Positions 34,794 through 42,524 of a stretch of 64,000 nucleotides of DNA are shown here, piece after piece. The notes beneath the pieces are model-generated. The model searched no databases, was not told the DNA's origin, and saw only the letters and a program-made list of their open reading frames with translations. The number at the start of each line of letters is the position of its first letter. Within the stretch, counting starts at the first letter, position 1. Position numbers and translations under genes: made by a program. This DNA is from Streptomyces regalis (lineage in GTDB: Bacteria > Actinomycetota > Actinomycetes > Streptomycetales > Streptomycetaceae): contig NZ_LLZG01000410.1 of NCBI RefSeq assembly GCF_001509475.1, positions 19,614 to 83,613 of the forward strand, written 5' to 3'.

Positions 34794-34853
34794 GGTGGGC
34801 CCCTTCCTCGGGCCGCTGTCGGTGGGGGTCACATCTGCCGGCGGATATCGGCC

Positions 34854-34879
34854 GCCTCCCCGGCCTCAGCCGGGGAGGC
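34854..34879. terminator. Terminator after the diiron-oxygenase gene
   Basis: Perfect 11-bp inverted repeat, arm GCCTCCCCGGC, 4-nt loop, between the stop of the diiron gene (35060) and the ectA-like start (34793). It separates block B from block A, so block A has its own promoter in 34794-34853. Confidence 0.75.
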
Positions 34880-35059
34880 ACCGGTTCGGCTGATGGAGCC
34901 GGCGGACGACGAGGGGAGGTCATCCCCAGCCGAGATCGGTCATCCCCCGACTCCAGCTTCAGCGGCTCCGGCAGCACGCACCACGAGCGCCGCCCCTGCG
35001 GCTGTCCTGGCAGCCATGCACCGGTGACCGGCAGCTGCCCGGATGCACTCCGGGTACGG

Positions 35060-36139
35060 TCAGAGCAGTCCGTGGACATGGAACTCCTCCTTTGCCTGAG
35101 GGTCGTCGAGTACGTCCAGGGCGGTGAAGTAGTGCAGGGTCCGCTTGGCCGTCGCCCGGGTGTGCGCGGCCACGGTCGCTTCGTCGTAGACCTCCGCGAG
35201 CACCTGCTCGGCGTCGTCCCTCGCAAGCCCGTACTCCAGCAGCTCCGCGCGGATGGCGTCGCGGTCGGGCTGCAGGAAGGCGGTGATCAGACGCGGCACC
35301 AGCAGCGCCGCAGTGCGCCGGCCCGCCGGGTCGAGGGCGGCCCACAGGTACCGGAGGAACGTGGCGAAGTAGGCGTGGTGGCGGCCCTCGTCGGCGGCGT
35401 GGTCGCGGATCGACTCGCGCACGGCGGGCAGCACGGTGTCGTCGGCCGGCAGATCGGCGAGACTCGCCGAGATCAGGGTCTCCGAGACGGTCACGAAGAG
35501 CAGCTCGGCCAGCGGCCGGTTCTCGGGTGTCAGCGACTGCTGGATCTCGGCCAGCCGCCGCAGGAAGTAGGGCTGTTCGGGCAGCAGCGGGCGGATGCCG
35601 CTGGCGTCGCGCACCTGGCGCATCAGGTCCACGGAGAACAGGGCGTGATAGGCCTCGTCGCAGTAGATCTTGTAGGCGTCGAAGCGCATCTCCTCGGGCA
35701 GGCCGACTCCGACCGAGCCCGTGGCGATGCCCAGCACGGTGCGGTTGACGACAAGCGTCTCCAGCTGGGCGGTGAAGTCGAGGTAGCGGTAGAGATGCTG
35801 GACGAGGATCTCGTCGAACAGCTCGGGGCGCAGCCCGGTGACCAGCCGGTGGCGGGCGACGGGAACCAGGTCGGGTGAGAAGTAACGCGCTGTCCCAGAG
35901 GGCGAGTCGTCGAGCACGCGCCGCGGCGAGCGCCGGACGGCGGCCCGCTCGTCCCAGCGCGCAAACGGGCTGGTGTATGACACCTCGCCGGCCTCGACGA
36001 CCTTGACGGCTTCGTCGGCCTCGTCTGCGTCCCGAGGTGGACCTTGCCCGGCCGGGGCGGAGCCGGCCGGCGCGAGGGTCCGGCGGGGGCAGTAGGAAAG
36101 GGCGGAGCAGCCAGTGAAGAGCCCGACAATCCCGCACAT
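35060..36139 (-). CDS. AurF-like diiron oxygenase 1
   Basis: 359 residues from the ATG at 36139, or 307 from a GTG at 35983 (VSYTSPFARWDER), which aligns better with the paralogue at 51842-52759. Ferritin-like diiron ligands: FTAQLETLVVNRT, MRFDAYKIYCDEAYHALFSV (E-x-x-H), TVSETLISASL and IRDHAADEGRHHAYFATFL. AurF/CmlI-type enzymes oxidise amines to hydroxylamine, nitroso or nitro groups. The longer form adds MCGIVGLFTGCSALSYC, which looks like the N-terminus of a class-II glutamine amidotransferase and does not belong to this fold. It is the last gene of the peptide/asparagine-synthetase operon. Confidence 0.87.
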   Translation of the reverse strand: MCGIVGLFTGCSALSYCPRRTLAPAGSAPAGQGPPRDADEADEAVKVVEAGEVSYTSPFARWDERAAVRRSPRRVLDDSPSGTARYFSPDLVPVARHRLVTGLRPELFDEILVQHLYRYLDFTAQLETLVVNRTVLGIATGSVGVGLPEEMRFDAYKIYCDEAYHALFSVDLMRQVRDASGIRPLLPEQPYFLRRLAEIQQSLTPENRPLAELLFVTVSETLISASLADLPADDTVLPAVRESIRDHAADEGRHHAYFATFLRYLWAALDPAGRRTAALLVPRLITAFLQPDRDAIRAELLEYGLARDDAEQVLAEVYDEATVAAHTRATAKRTLHYFTALDVLDDPQAKEEFHVHGLL

Positions 36140-36219
36140 CGCGTGGTTCCCATTCTTTCGTGACAGTGGTGGTTGCCGGGCGGGGGCGAGCCGTGCGGCT
36201 CAGAGGCCGCGCCCGTGGC

Positions 36220-36504
36220 TCACGAGCTCCCGAGCGCGAGGATTCCGGACTCGGCCAGGTCGGTGACGAGTTCCAGCGTGTCCGCGATTCCTTCGTCGGC
36301 GTCGATGCCGTACTCCTGTGCGAGCAGTGCTCCGAGCTGGGCCACCGAGTGCTGTCCGTCGACACGGGCGAGGACGAAGGCCGCCGTGTCGGACAGCTCC
36401 AGCGCGTTCGGCCCGAAGGCCACCACGGTCGTGCCCCGGAACTTCCTGAACCGCGCCTCCGGCCGGAGCTCGGGCACGGCGTCGGCCGTCGGACTGGTCG
36501 TCAT
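36220..36504 (-). CDS. PqqD-family peptide-binding protein
   Basis: 94 residues: LRPEARFRKFRGTTVVAFG, then LELSDTAAFVLARVDGQHSV, QLGALLAQEYGIDADE and LELVTDLAESGIL. This is the winged-helix PqqD fold, used as a RiPP recognition element that binds leader peptides. GAGG precedes the ATG. It lies in one operon with the 22-residue peptide and an asparagine synthetase that carries a second PqqD-like tail. I infer that it holds the peptide for an enzyme, perhaps the diiron oxygenase downstream. Confidence 0.87.
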   Translation of the reverse strand: MTTSPTADAVPELRPEARFRKFRGTTVVAFGPNALELSDTAAFVLARVDGQHSVAQLGALLAQEYGIDADEGIADTLELVTDLAESGILALGSS

Positions 36505-36507
36505 CTC

Positions 36508-37287
36508 TCAAACCTCCACTTGCAGGGACAGGCTCTTGCACAGGGCGACCACGTCCCGCACCCACTTCTCCGGGGCGGCGGCGTCGAAGCCGGCCATGGT
36601 CTCGACCGCCCAGTACCGCTCGAACGACAGCGCTTCCGGGCGGGCGGCGAGCATGCGTCGGGCGCGCCACTTGACCAGGCGGTTGCACTCGCCCTGGGAG
36701 GCGAGCAGACCGTCCACGGCGTGCCCGAACGCCGCCCGGGCCGACAGGACGGCGCTCGCGGTGTCGCCTTCGGCGAGCTGACCGAGCGCGTCGTCGACGA
36801 AGTCGTCGGCGTTGGTGAGGCAGTACGACACCACGGACGCGCCGAACGCCGACGTACGGATCAGCTCCTGCTGCCCCGCGACCCAGTCCTCGCCGTCCAG
36901 CGGGCGGCAGTACAACAGCCGTTCCAGCAGCTGTTCCTCGTCGCGGCTGAGCAACTGGCCGATGGGAACGGTGGTTTCGAAGCTGTCCCAGGAGACCTTG
37001 GTGAGGATCTCGTCGAGCTGGCCGGTGGTCCAGTACTTCAGTTCCCAGCGCCGGTCGGCGACGTACCAGCTCTCGGTCGGCACCTCGGGGTGGCTGAGCG
37101 ACACCCGGATCGCGGAGGACACCGGGCCGGGCCACGGTGCGTCGCCGATGACGTAGATGTCCACGTCGCTCGCCGCGTTGGCCCAGCCCCGGGCCAGCGA
37201 GCCGACCACGAAGGCGGAGCGGTAGGAGGCGGGCAGCAGGCCGCGGCCGGCCAGTTCGGGCAGGCAGCTGGAGAAGTCGATGGTCAT
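36508..37287 (-). CDS. MNT-type nucleotidyltransferase
   Basis: 259 residues from the ATG at 37287, overlapping the CPBP stop by 4 bp. N-terminal nucleotidyltransferase signature VVGSLARGWANAASDVDIYV (G-S-x6-S-D-x-D); a third carboxylate is probably the Glu in LKYWTTGQLDEIL. The helical C-terminal part has KWRARRMLAARPEALSFERY. The fold transfers NMP groups to small molecules or proteins. Nucleotidyltransferases also occur in some lasso-peptide clusters as tailoring enzymes. Here adenylylation of the scaffold or a small-molecule intermediate is possible; unproven. Confidence 0.8.
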   Translation of the reverse strand: MTIDFSSCLPELAGRGLLPASYRSAFVVGSLARGWANAASDVDIYVIGDAPWPGPVSSAIRVSLSHPEVPTESWYVADRRWELKYWTTGQLDEILTKVSWDSFETTVPIGQLLSRDEEQLLERLLYCRPLDGEDWVAGQQELIRTSAFGASVVSYCLTNADDFVDDALGQLAEGDTASAVLSARAAFGHAVDGLLASQGECNRLVKWRARRMLAARPEALSFERYWAVETMAGFDAAAPEKWVRDVVALCKSLSLQVEV

Positions 37288-38093
37288 ACGGTGTCTGCCC
37301 TTCCGGAGCGGGCGCACTGGATCTGGAGTACGGCGGACGGGATGTTGTTGATCAGGTGTGCCAGCAGCGCCGGATAGACGGACTGCGAGTACACGGTCAG
37401 GGCCAGCAGCAGCGCGGCGGCGCTCACCTCCACCGCCATGGCCCGGGTGGAGTCACGGCCGTTGGCGCCCGGGGAGATGTGGTGACGGGCCACGAACGCC
37501 GCGGCGGCGAGCAGTCCCAGGGGCAGGTCGGTGGTCGCGGCGGACGCGGCCGCCGTCAGGACGATGCCGCGGTAGAGCGCCTCCTCGCCGAACGGGCCGA
37601 CGAGGATCGCGGTGGCCCGCGCGTATCCGTGGCCGGGGCGGGTGGGACCGGCGAAGAAGGCGAGCTCCCCGGTGGCCAGGGCACGCAGGTTCATGCCGCC
37701 GAGCCACAGCAGCGCGCCGCCGAGCGCGGCACCGGCCACGTACCACTGCGGCGCTCCCGGTTGCCACAGCCAGGCGGGGCCGGCCCAGACGGCGACGGCG
37801 AGCGCCCCGAGGGGCGCGAGGAGGCCACAGACGATCTCCGCCCAGAATCCGGCGACCGAGCGTCCGGTCCTGGGCACCCGCCATGGCAGGGCGAGCAGAA
37901 GCGTCTCCATCAGGACGATGACACCCGCGGCCCGGAAGGCGCCGGCGTCCGCACACAGGGCCACCGCGAACGCGGCCGAGCACGCGGCCGCGGCCAGCCG
38001 CCCTCGCGACAGCTGCCAGTGCGGCCAGTCGAAGACCCGGTCGAGCGGTCCCGCGCCGACGGGGGCCCGCTCCCGGCCCACTGCTGTCCCCAT
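37284..38093 (-). CDS. CPBP-family intramembrane metalloprotease
   Basis: 269 residues, about eight membrane helices. CPBP (Rce1/CAAX-like) motifs are complete: FGEEALYRG (E-E-x3-R), FVARHHI (F-x3-H) and LLAHLINNIPS (H-x3-N). It starts 2 bp from the asparagine-synthetase stop and overlaps the nucleotidyltransferase. Such proteases process or protect against bacteriocin-like peptides. In this operon it takes the place of the usual leader peptidase and may release the product from the 22-residue peptide at the membrane. Confidence 0.87.
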   Translation of the reverse strand: MGTAVGRERAPVGAGPLDRVFDWPHWQLSRGRLAAAACSAAFAVALCADAGAFRAAGVIVLMETLLLALPWRVPRTGRSVAGFWAEIVCGLLAPLGALAVAVWAGPAWLWQPGAPQWYVAGAALGGALLWLGGMNLRALATGELAFFAGPTRPGHGYARATAILVGPFGEEALYRGIVLTAAASAATTDLPLGLLAAAAFVARHHISPGANGRDSTRAMAVEVSAAALLLALTVYSQSVYPALLAHLINNIPSAVLQIQCARSGRADTV

Positions 38094-38095
38094 GG

Positions 38096-40297
38096 TTACC
38101 CGGCCGACGCCGGCTCGGCGAGGGTGAGCACGCCGAACTCCACGGACTGCAACAGCGGTTCCTCGACGTCGGCGATCGCGCAGCCGGCCGCGGCCAGCAG
38201 TTCACCGAGGCCGCGCTGCCCGTCGACGGCGTCGAGCAGCCGCTGCCAGGCGGGCGTCTCCTCGCCGTCGATGACGTACTCGATCTCACCGTCGACGATC
38301 ACGTACCGCACCAGCGGATCCCGCCGGTCCGACAGGAGGAGGACCGAGTCGTCGAATGCCGGGACTAGTGCGTCGTGCAGCTGCGGGTGCAGCAGGACGC
38401 GTGCCTCGACGGCGGCGCTCTCGCTCTCCCAGTCGGAGACGGGCAGCTCGGTCGGGACGGGTCCCCATGTCGCCTCCACCGGGGGACGGGGCGGCTGCCC
38501 TGCCATCTGCTCCAGCAGCCCGAGGTTGACCACCCGCAGCAGGAACTCCACATGCCCGGAGGAGGGGTCGTCCTGCAACGCCCGCAGCGTGGCGCGCGCG
38601 TTGTCGGCGTCGATGTACTCCTTGGCCCGCGGGCCGGACAGGGCCTCGTCGAGGAGCGCGTCGCCGTCCGCGGCGAGCATGGCCGCGAAGGTGCGGTAGG
38701 TGTGGTGGACGCCGTCGCCGTAGAAGAAGGGGACCTTGGGGCGGTGGATGAACTCCTGCGGAAGGACGCCGTCGAGGCCGTCGCGCAGGATGCGCTTGTC
38801 CCAGATCAGTCGCTCGCGCAGCGCGGGCGGGACCCGCACGGACAGTTCCACCAGGCGGTGATCGAGGAACGGCACCCGGGCCTCGATGCCGCTGCCCGCC
38901 GCGGTGCGGTCCTCGTGCCAGCAGTTGTACTGCTGGACGTCACGGTACTTCCAGCGCAGGAACCGCTCGTACGGGTCCTCGGGCGGTGCCCCGCCGCGCA
39001 GCACCTCCGCCCGTATCAGCGGCAGTGCGGACTGGTCCCACCAGGCGGCGGCACCGCGGTTGCGGTGCAGATGGTCGCGCAGCGCCATCCCGCCGATGTT
39101 GGCCATGAACTGTTCCCAGCCGCCGTCGGACGACATGGAGACCGAGTAGCCGCCGTTGAACTCGTCGGCGCCGCCGCCCAGGAGCATGCCCTTGATCTCG
39201 GGGAACCGGGCCTTCACAAAGCGGTAGAGCTCCCGCTTGTAGTAGATCTCGGGGCCGCACTGGGGACTCTCCAGCAGCCACAGCAGGCTCTTCCACTCCT
39301 CGGCGGAGGGCACCTGTGCGGTGTCGAAGAGGACCTGGTGGTTGGCGAGCCCGAGCAGTTCCGCGGCCCGATGCCCGTACTCCGCGTCCCGGTTGGCCAG
39401 CGTGCTGCCGTTGAGCGCGGTGAAGGTGCGGGGGCGGACGGTGCTGAGCGCGGCGATCGCGGCGGAGTCGACACCGCCGCTCAGGAACAGGCCGAGTTCG
39501 GCGTCCGAGGTCTCGCATTCGGCCACCGACGCCGAGAGCAGCCCGGCGTACTCCTCGATGAATTCCTCGGCGGACAGATCGTCCCGGTATTCCCCGGCAT
39601 TCGGGAACGACCAGTAGACGTGATCGCTGATGCTGCCGTCGTCGAGATCGACGGTGCGGATGGTCCCGGGCGGCACCGTCTCGATACCCCGGAACCAGGT
39701 TTTCTGCATTCCTTCGCTGAATTCCAGGGCCCCGTTGATCGCCTGGTCGGTCAGCGCGCCGTCCCAGTCGAGTTCGCGGGGGCAGGCCGGGTCCTCGAAG
39801 AGGGCTTTCATCTCCGAGCCGAACACGATGCGTTCGCGATTACGGTGAAAGAAGAGCGGTTTGACGCCGAACCGGTCACGCGCGAGAACCAGGCGATTCA
39901 GCTTTCGGTCCCACAGCACGATCGAGAACATGCCGCGAACGTCGTCGAGAAAGCCGAGCCCCTTATGCTGGTAGAGATGGACCAGCACCTCGCAGTCGGA
40001 TCCGGTGCGTGGACGGGAGCCGGCGGGCAGTGCCGCGGCCAGCTCGCGATGGTTGTAGACCTCACCGTTGGCGATGAGGACGACACTGCCGTCGGGGCTG
40101 TGCAGCGGCTGGCTGCCGGCGGCCGGGTCCACCAGCGACAACCGCGTGAACGCCAGACCGACGGGGCCGGATCGCAGCAGTTCCCGCTCGTCGGGGCCGC
40201 GGTGGGTCACGGCGTGAGCCATGCGCCGCAGCAGGCCGTCCGCGTCCGGGGAGAGCGCCCCACCATCAGTGCGGGCCAGGCCGGCCAAGCCGCACAT
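38096..40297 (-). CDS. Asparagine synthetase (glutamine-hydrolysing) with PqqD-like tail
   Basis: 733 residues. The ATG at 40297 gives MCGLAGLA with the Cys2 nucleophile of class-II glutamine amidotransferases; RGPDE and IANGEVYNHREL follow. The synthetase domain has the PP-loop LFLSGGVDSAAIAAL and LLGGGADEFNGGY. After about residue 600 is an extra region ending in DGEIEYVIDGEETPAWQRLL and GQRGLGELLAAAGCAIADVE, which resembles a PqqD winged helix. AsnB-like enzymes in RiPP pathways (lasso cyclases) adenylate a carboxylate and form an amide. The intact glutaminase site suggests ammonia can be donor. AGGTG precedes the start. It lies just after the 22-residue peptide gene. Confidence 0.92.
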   Translation of the reverse strand: MCGLAGLARTDGGALSPDADGLLRRMAHAVTHRGPDERELLRSGPVGLAFTRLSLVDPAAGSQPLHSPDGSVVLIANGEVYNHRELAAALPAGSRPRTGSDCEVLVHLYQHKGLGFLDDVRGMFSIVLWDRKLNRLVLARDRFGVKPLFFHRNRERIVFGSEMKALFEDPACPRELDWDGALTDQAINGALEFSEGMQKTWFRGIETVPPGTIRTVDLDDGSISDHVYWSFPNAGEYRDDLSAEEFIEEYAGLLSASVAECETSDAELGLFLSGGVDSAAIAALSTVRPRTFTALNGSTLANRDAEYGHRAAELLGLANHQVLFDTAQVPSAEEWKSLLWLLESPQCGPEIYYKRELYRFVKARFPEIKGMLLGGGADEFNGGYSVSMSSDGGWEQFMANIGGMALRDHLHRNRGAAAWWDQSALPLIRAEVLRGGAPPEDPYERFLRWKYRDVQQYNCWHEDRTAAGSGIEARVPFLDHRLVELSVRVPPALRERLIWDKRILRDGLDGVLPQEFIHRPKVPFFYGDGVHHTYRTFAAMLAADGDALLDEALSGPRAKEYIDADNARATLRALQDDPSSGHVEFLLRVVNLGLLEQMAGQPPRPPVEATWGPVPTELPVSDWESESAAVEARVLLHPQLHDALVPAFDDSVLLLSDRRDPLVRYVIVDGEIEYVIDGEETPAWQRLLDAVDGQRGLGELLAAAGCAIADVEEPLLQSVEFGVLTLAEPASAG

Positions 40298-40342
40298 GTT
40301 CACCTCACTCGAAGCTTTTCGGGACAGGAATCCGGGAAAACG

Positions 40343-40387
40343 AGAGCCGGGGCGCCGGGCTCCGACAGAGCTGGGCGTCCCGGCTCT
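40343..40387 (-). terminator. Attenuator hairpin between peptide gene and asparagine synthetase
   Basis: 14-bp arms (AGAGCCGGGGCGCC and its complement with one mismatch) around a 17-nt loop, 5 bp after the peptide stop. A strong hairpin directly behind a tiny first gene is typical for RiPP precursors, which are made in excess over the enzymes read through the hairpin. Confidence 0.75.
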
Positions 40388-40392
40388 TAGCA

Positions 40393-40461
40393 TTACGCCA
40401 CGGACGCCAGGACCGTGCCGTACGCGACCTTCTTCGCGGCGGGCTTCGTGTACTTCTTCAT
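40393..40461 (-). CDS. 22-residue precursor or scaffold peptide
   Basis: Encodes 22 residues starting MKKYTKPAAKKV and ending GTVLASVA, then TAA. GAGAGGTG lies 8 nt before the ATG. The basic N-terminal half with Y-x-x-P resembles the leader of lasso peptides that binds PqqD-type recognition proteins, but after it only about ten residues remain, too few for a lasso core. It is followed by a hairpin and then asparagine synthetase-PqqD, CPBP protease, nucleotidyltransferase and PqqD genes. I infer a leader-only scaffold to whose C-terminus a small unit may be attached and processed, as in scaffold-peptide pathways. No biochemical proof can be read here. Confidence 0.7.
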   Translation of the reverse strand: MKKYTKPAAKKVAYGTVLASVA

Positions 40462-40577
40462 GCTGAATCACCTCTCTTTCTCAGGGAATTCAGCGAGAAT
40501 GCGCCCCCGCAGCAGGGAGGCGCCGCCTCGCTGCTACAACCGTAGGAGACGCCGAGCAGGTTGCACACCTTCAGCAT
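40458..40577 (-). CDS. Possible 39-residue Cys-rich peptide ahead of the scaffold gene
   Basis: Starts MLKVCNLLGVSYGCSSE and continues APPCCGGAFSLNSLRKR; Cys at 5, 14, 22 and 23. Its TGA overlaps the ATG of the 22-residue peptide (ATGA), which suggests translational coupling. Against it: only a weak AGGA lies upstream, and the region can fold as a hairpin (GCAGC...GCTGC with GAGGCG/CGCCTC), so it may be a structured leader. I report it as a candidate. Confidence 0.4.
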   Translation of the reverse strand: MLKVCNLLGVSYGCSSEAAPPCCGGAFSLNSLRKRGDSA

Positions 40578-40653
40578 GATGCAGTGCAGGATCCTGAACT
40601 CGGTCCGGACTGGCTGTCGCAGGAGCGGCTGAACGAAACTCGAGAGAGTGCGA

Positions 40654-40682
40654 CTTATAGGATTGGGAGTGTTCTCGTGAAA
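40654..40682 (-). promoter_or_regulatory. Probable promoter of the peptide/asparagine-synthetase operon
   Basis: On the minus strand TTTCAC and TATAAG are separated by 17 bp. The -35 element overlaps the start codon of the divergent amidohydrolase gene, so the two directions probably compete. The 215-bp gap 40462-40676 otherwise holds the Cys-rich ORF/leader. Confidence 0.4.
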
Positions 40683-41816
40683 TCCCCAGACGAAAGCCAG
40701 CTCCGGCCACCGTTGGAAGATCTTCCCGAGCTGCCGCCGGTGGAGGTCCATTGCCACGGGTTCGGCGATGTCGACTTCTCGGACTTCACGAAGGTCGACC
40801 TCGACCGGCTCGACGCATGGTGTGCACGCGAGGGCGTCCTGAGCCTGCCCACAATGTATCTGCACCGCGAACAGCTCGCGGAGTTCGAGGAGTTCGTCCG
40901 CGAGTACCACCGCATGCGCGGTGACGGCCTGCTCCCGCACATCGCCGGCATCGCTCTGGAGGGCCCTCTGCTGGCCAGCCACGGCGGCACGCCCGCCGCC
41001 ACGGTCTGGGCTCCCACCCGGCACGAATGGGAGCGCCTCGCGGCACTCGGGTCGTACGGCCTGACCTACACGGTGCTGTCACCGGACGCGTTCTCGCCCG
41101 CCTCGGAGCTGCACGACGAGCCCGGAGCCCGCGAGACCGGTTTCGGCTGGATCATCCCCCTGCTGATGGCCCACGGAATCCGGCCGGCGCTCGGCCACTT
41201 CACCCGGGCCGACCCGCAGGCCAGCGCCGAACTCGTGACCGAGATCGTCGAGTTGGCCTGGCAGTCGGACTGGACCGACAACGGTGTCCGGGTCGTCACG
41301 GACCACCTCTTCAACGACATGCCGCTCAAGATCCGGCATGCCTTCCGCAGTTCGCGGGCGCGTGCGGAGCGGGACGCGGTCATCGCGTCGTACGACCTGC
41401 CGTCGTGGTCGCTCGACACGATGGCCGAGATCGCCGGACCGGTCCCGGCGGCGATCATGCAGCAGGCGGCGGCCGGGCGGATCGGCGCCTGCATCAACTT
41501 CGACGGCGAACACGTGGACCTGGCCATCGCGGCCCGCGCCGTGCAACTCATGGGCGCCGAGAACTCGATGATGATGACGGACCGCTGCGACTCGGCCCGG
41601 CTCGGCGGCCAGGATCTCCACCACATCGTGGACAACGGCCTCTGGTACCAGGAGGACGGCATCGTCGCGGCCGGCTCGGTGCCGCTGGCCCGTCAGCAGG
41701 CCAACGCCCTGTCCCAGGGCCTCACGCCCGAAGAGGTCCACGCCCTCGTGGCCGGCACCGCGCACCGGGTGTTCGGCCTGTCCGTCCACGCGGACCTGCG
41801 CCTGCCCACCGCATAA
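40677..41816 (+). CDS. NagA-like amidohydrolase
   Basis: 379 residues from a GTG at 40677 with GGGAG 8 nt upstream. N-acetylglucosamine-6-phosphate deacetylase family: VEVHCHGFGDVD (H-x-H metal site), GIALEGPLLASHGG (metal Glu), ALGHFTRADPQASAEL, VTDHLFNDMP (substrate His-Asn) and MMTDRCDSARLGGQ with the catalytic Asp. All metal and catalytic positions are kept. Placed first in a divergent operon of the island, it may deacetylate or deformylate a biosynthetic intermediate rather than an amino sugar. Its own promoter probably lies within 40577-40660. Confidence 0.85.
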   Translation: MKSPDESQLRPPLEDLPELPPVEVHCHGFGDVDFSDFTKVDLDRLDAWCAREGVLSLPTMYLHREQLAEFEEFVREYHRMRGDGLLPHIAGIALEGPLLASHGGTPAATVWAPTRHEWERLAALGSYGLTYTVLSPDAFSPASELHDEPGARETGFGWIIPLLMAHGIRPALGHFTRADPQASAELVTEIVELAWQSDWTDNGVRVVTDHLFNDMPLKIRHAFRSSRARAERDAVIASYDLPSWSLDTMAEIAGPVPAAIMQQAAAGRIGACINFDGEHVDLAIAARAVQLMGAENSMMMTDRCDSARLGGQDLHHIVDNGLWYQEDGIVAAGSVPLARQQANALSQGLTPEEVHALVAGTAHRVFGLSVHADLRLPTA

Positions 41817-41840
41817 CTCCCCACCACCAAGGAGCCACCC

Positions 41841-42524
41841 ATGCTGGAAGACCTCGACCGGCTGGTCGTCGACTGGTCGGACCTGCCCAAGGCCCGTGCC
41901 CAGACGAAGGAGATCCTCACCGCCCTCGCCGAGGACAAGGCGGCGCTGACCCACCTCCTGGAGCGGGCGCGGGAGGAGGAGGACCTGTTCGACAAGTGCG
42001 AGCACCACCGGCTGCTCGACAAACTGGTCATCTACGACGCCCTGGACCGCGGGTTCCGCATCCGCGTCCACGTCTCGACCGAGGACCACCGGGACCGGCC
42101 GCACGACCACCGGTTCACCTTCACCTCGCTGATCGTGCGCGGACAGTACAAGCACGTACGGCACGAACTGGTCGGGCGGCTCGCCGAGGAGGACATCCCG
42201 CAGAACGTGCAGGACGACTTCGACGCGGTCGCCACCGACCTGCGGGTCGTGCCCCGGTTCGTCACCAACGAGCAGGCGGGCAACTGCTACACGCTCCACC
42301 ACAGCGAGATCCACACCACGTACACCACCCCCGACACCGTCTCCCTCTTCCTGCGCGGCCCCGCCGAGAAGGAGCGCTCGATCATCACCGAGCGAGAGAC
42401 CGGCCGGGTGTGGTGGCGCTTCGGCGAGGACAAGGAGAAGGCCGAACGCAAGGGCAGCAAGCGCATCAGCAAGGACTACTTCGACGAACTCACCGGCCGC
42501 CTGCGTGCCATGGAGGTGCTGTGA
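41841..42524 (+). CDS. Cupin-like protein A
   Basis: 227 residues, AAGGAG before the ATG. After a helical first 60 residues a beta-barrel core follows: DKLVIYDALDRGFRIRVHVS, RPHDHRFTFTSLIVRGQYKH with an H-x-H metal motif, and NCYTLHHSEIHTTYTTPDTV with another His. This looks like a single-domain cupin related to cysteine-dioxygenase-type proteins. It shares order and motifs with the next gene, so they are probably a heterodimeric pair. Reaction unknown; metal-dependent oxygenation or binding of a hydroxylated intermediate is inferred. Confidence 0.75.
   Translation: MLEDLDRLVVDWSDLPKARAQTKEILTALAEDKAALTHLLERAREEEDLFDKCEHHRLLDKLVIYDALDRGFRIRVHVSTEDHRDRPHDHRFTFTSLIVRGQYKHVRHELVGRLAEEDIPQNVQDDFDAVATDLRVVPRFVTNEQAGNCYTLHHSEIHTTYTTPDTVSLFLRGPAEKERSIITERETGRVWWRFGEDKEKAERKGSKRISKDYFDELTGRLRAMEVL

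Noticed and set aside
40393..40461. Classical lasso peptide cluster (peptide, asparagine synthetase, PqqD)
   Set aside because: The peptide is only 22 residues and ends about ten residues after the leader-like part, too short for a ring and tail. The transglutaminase-like leader peptidase of lasso clusters is absent.
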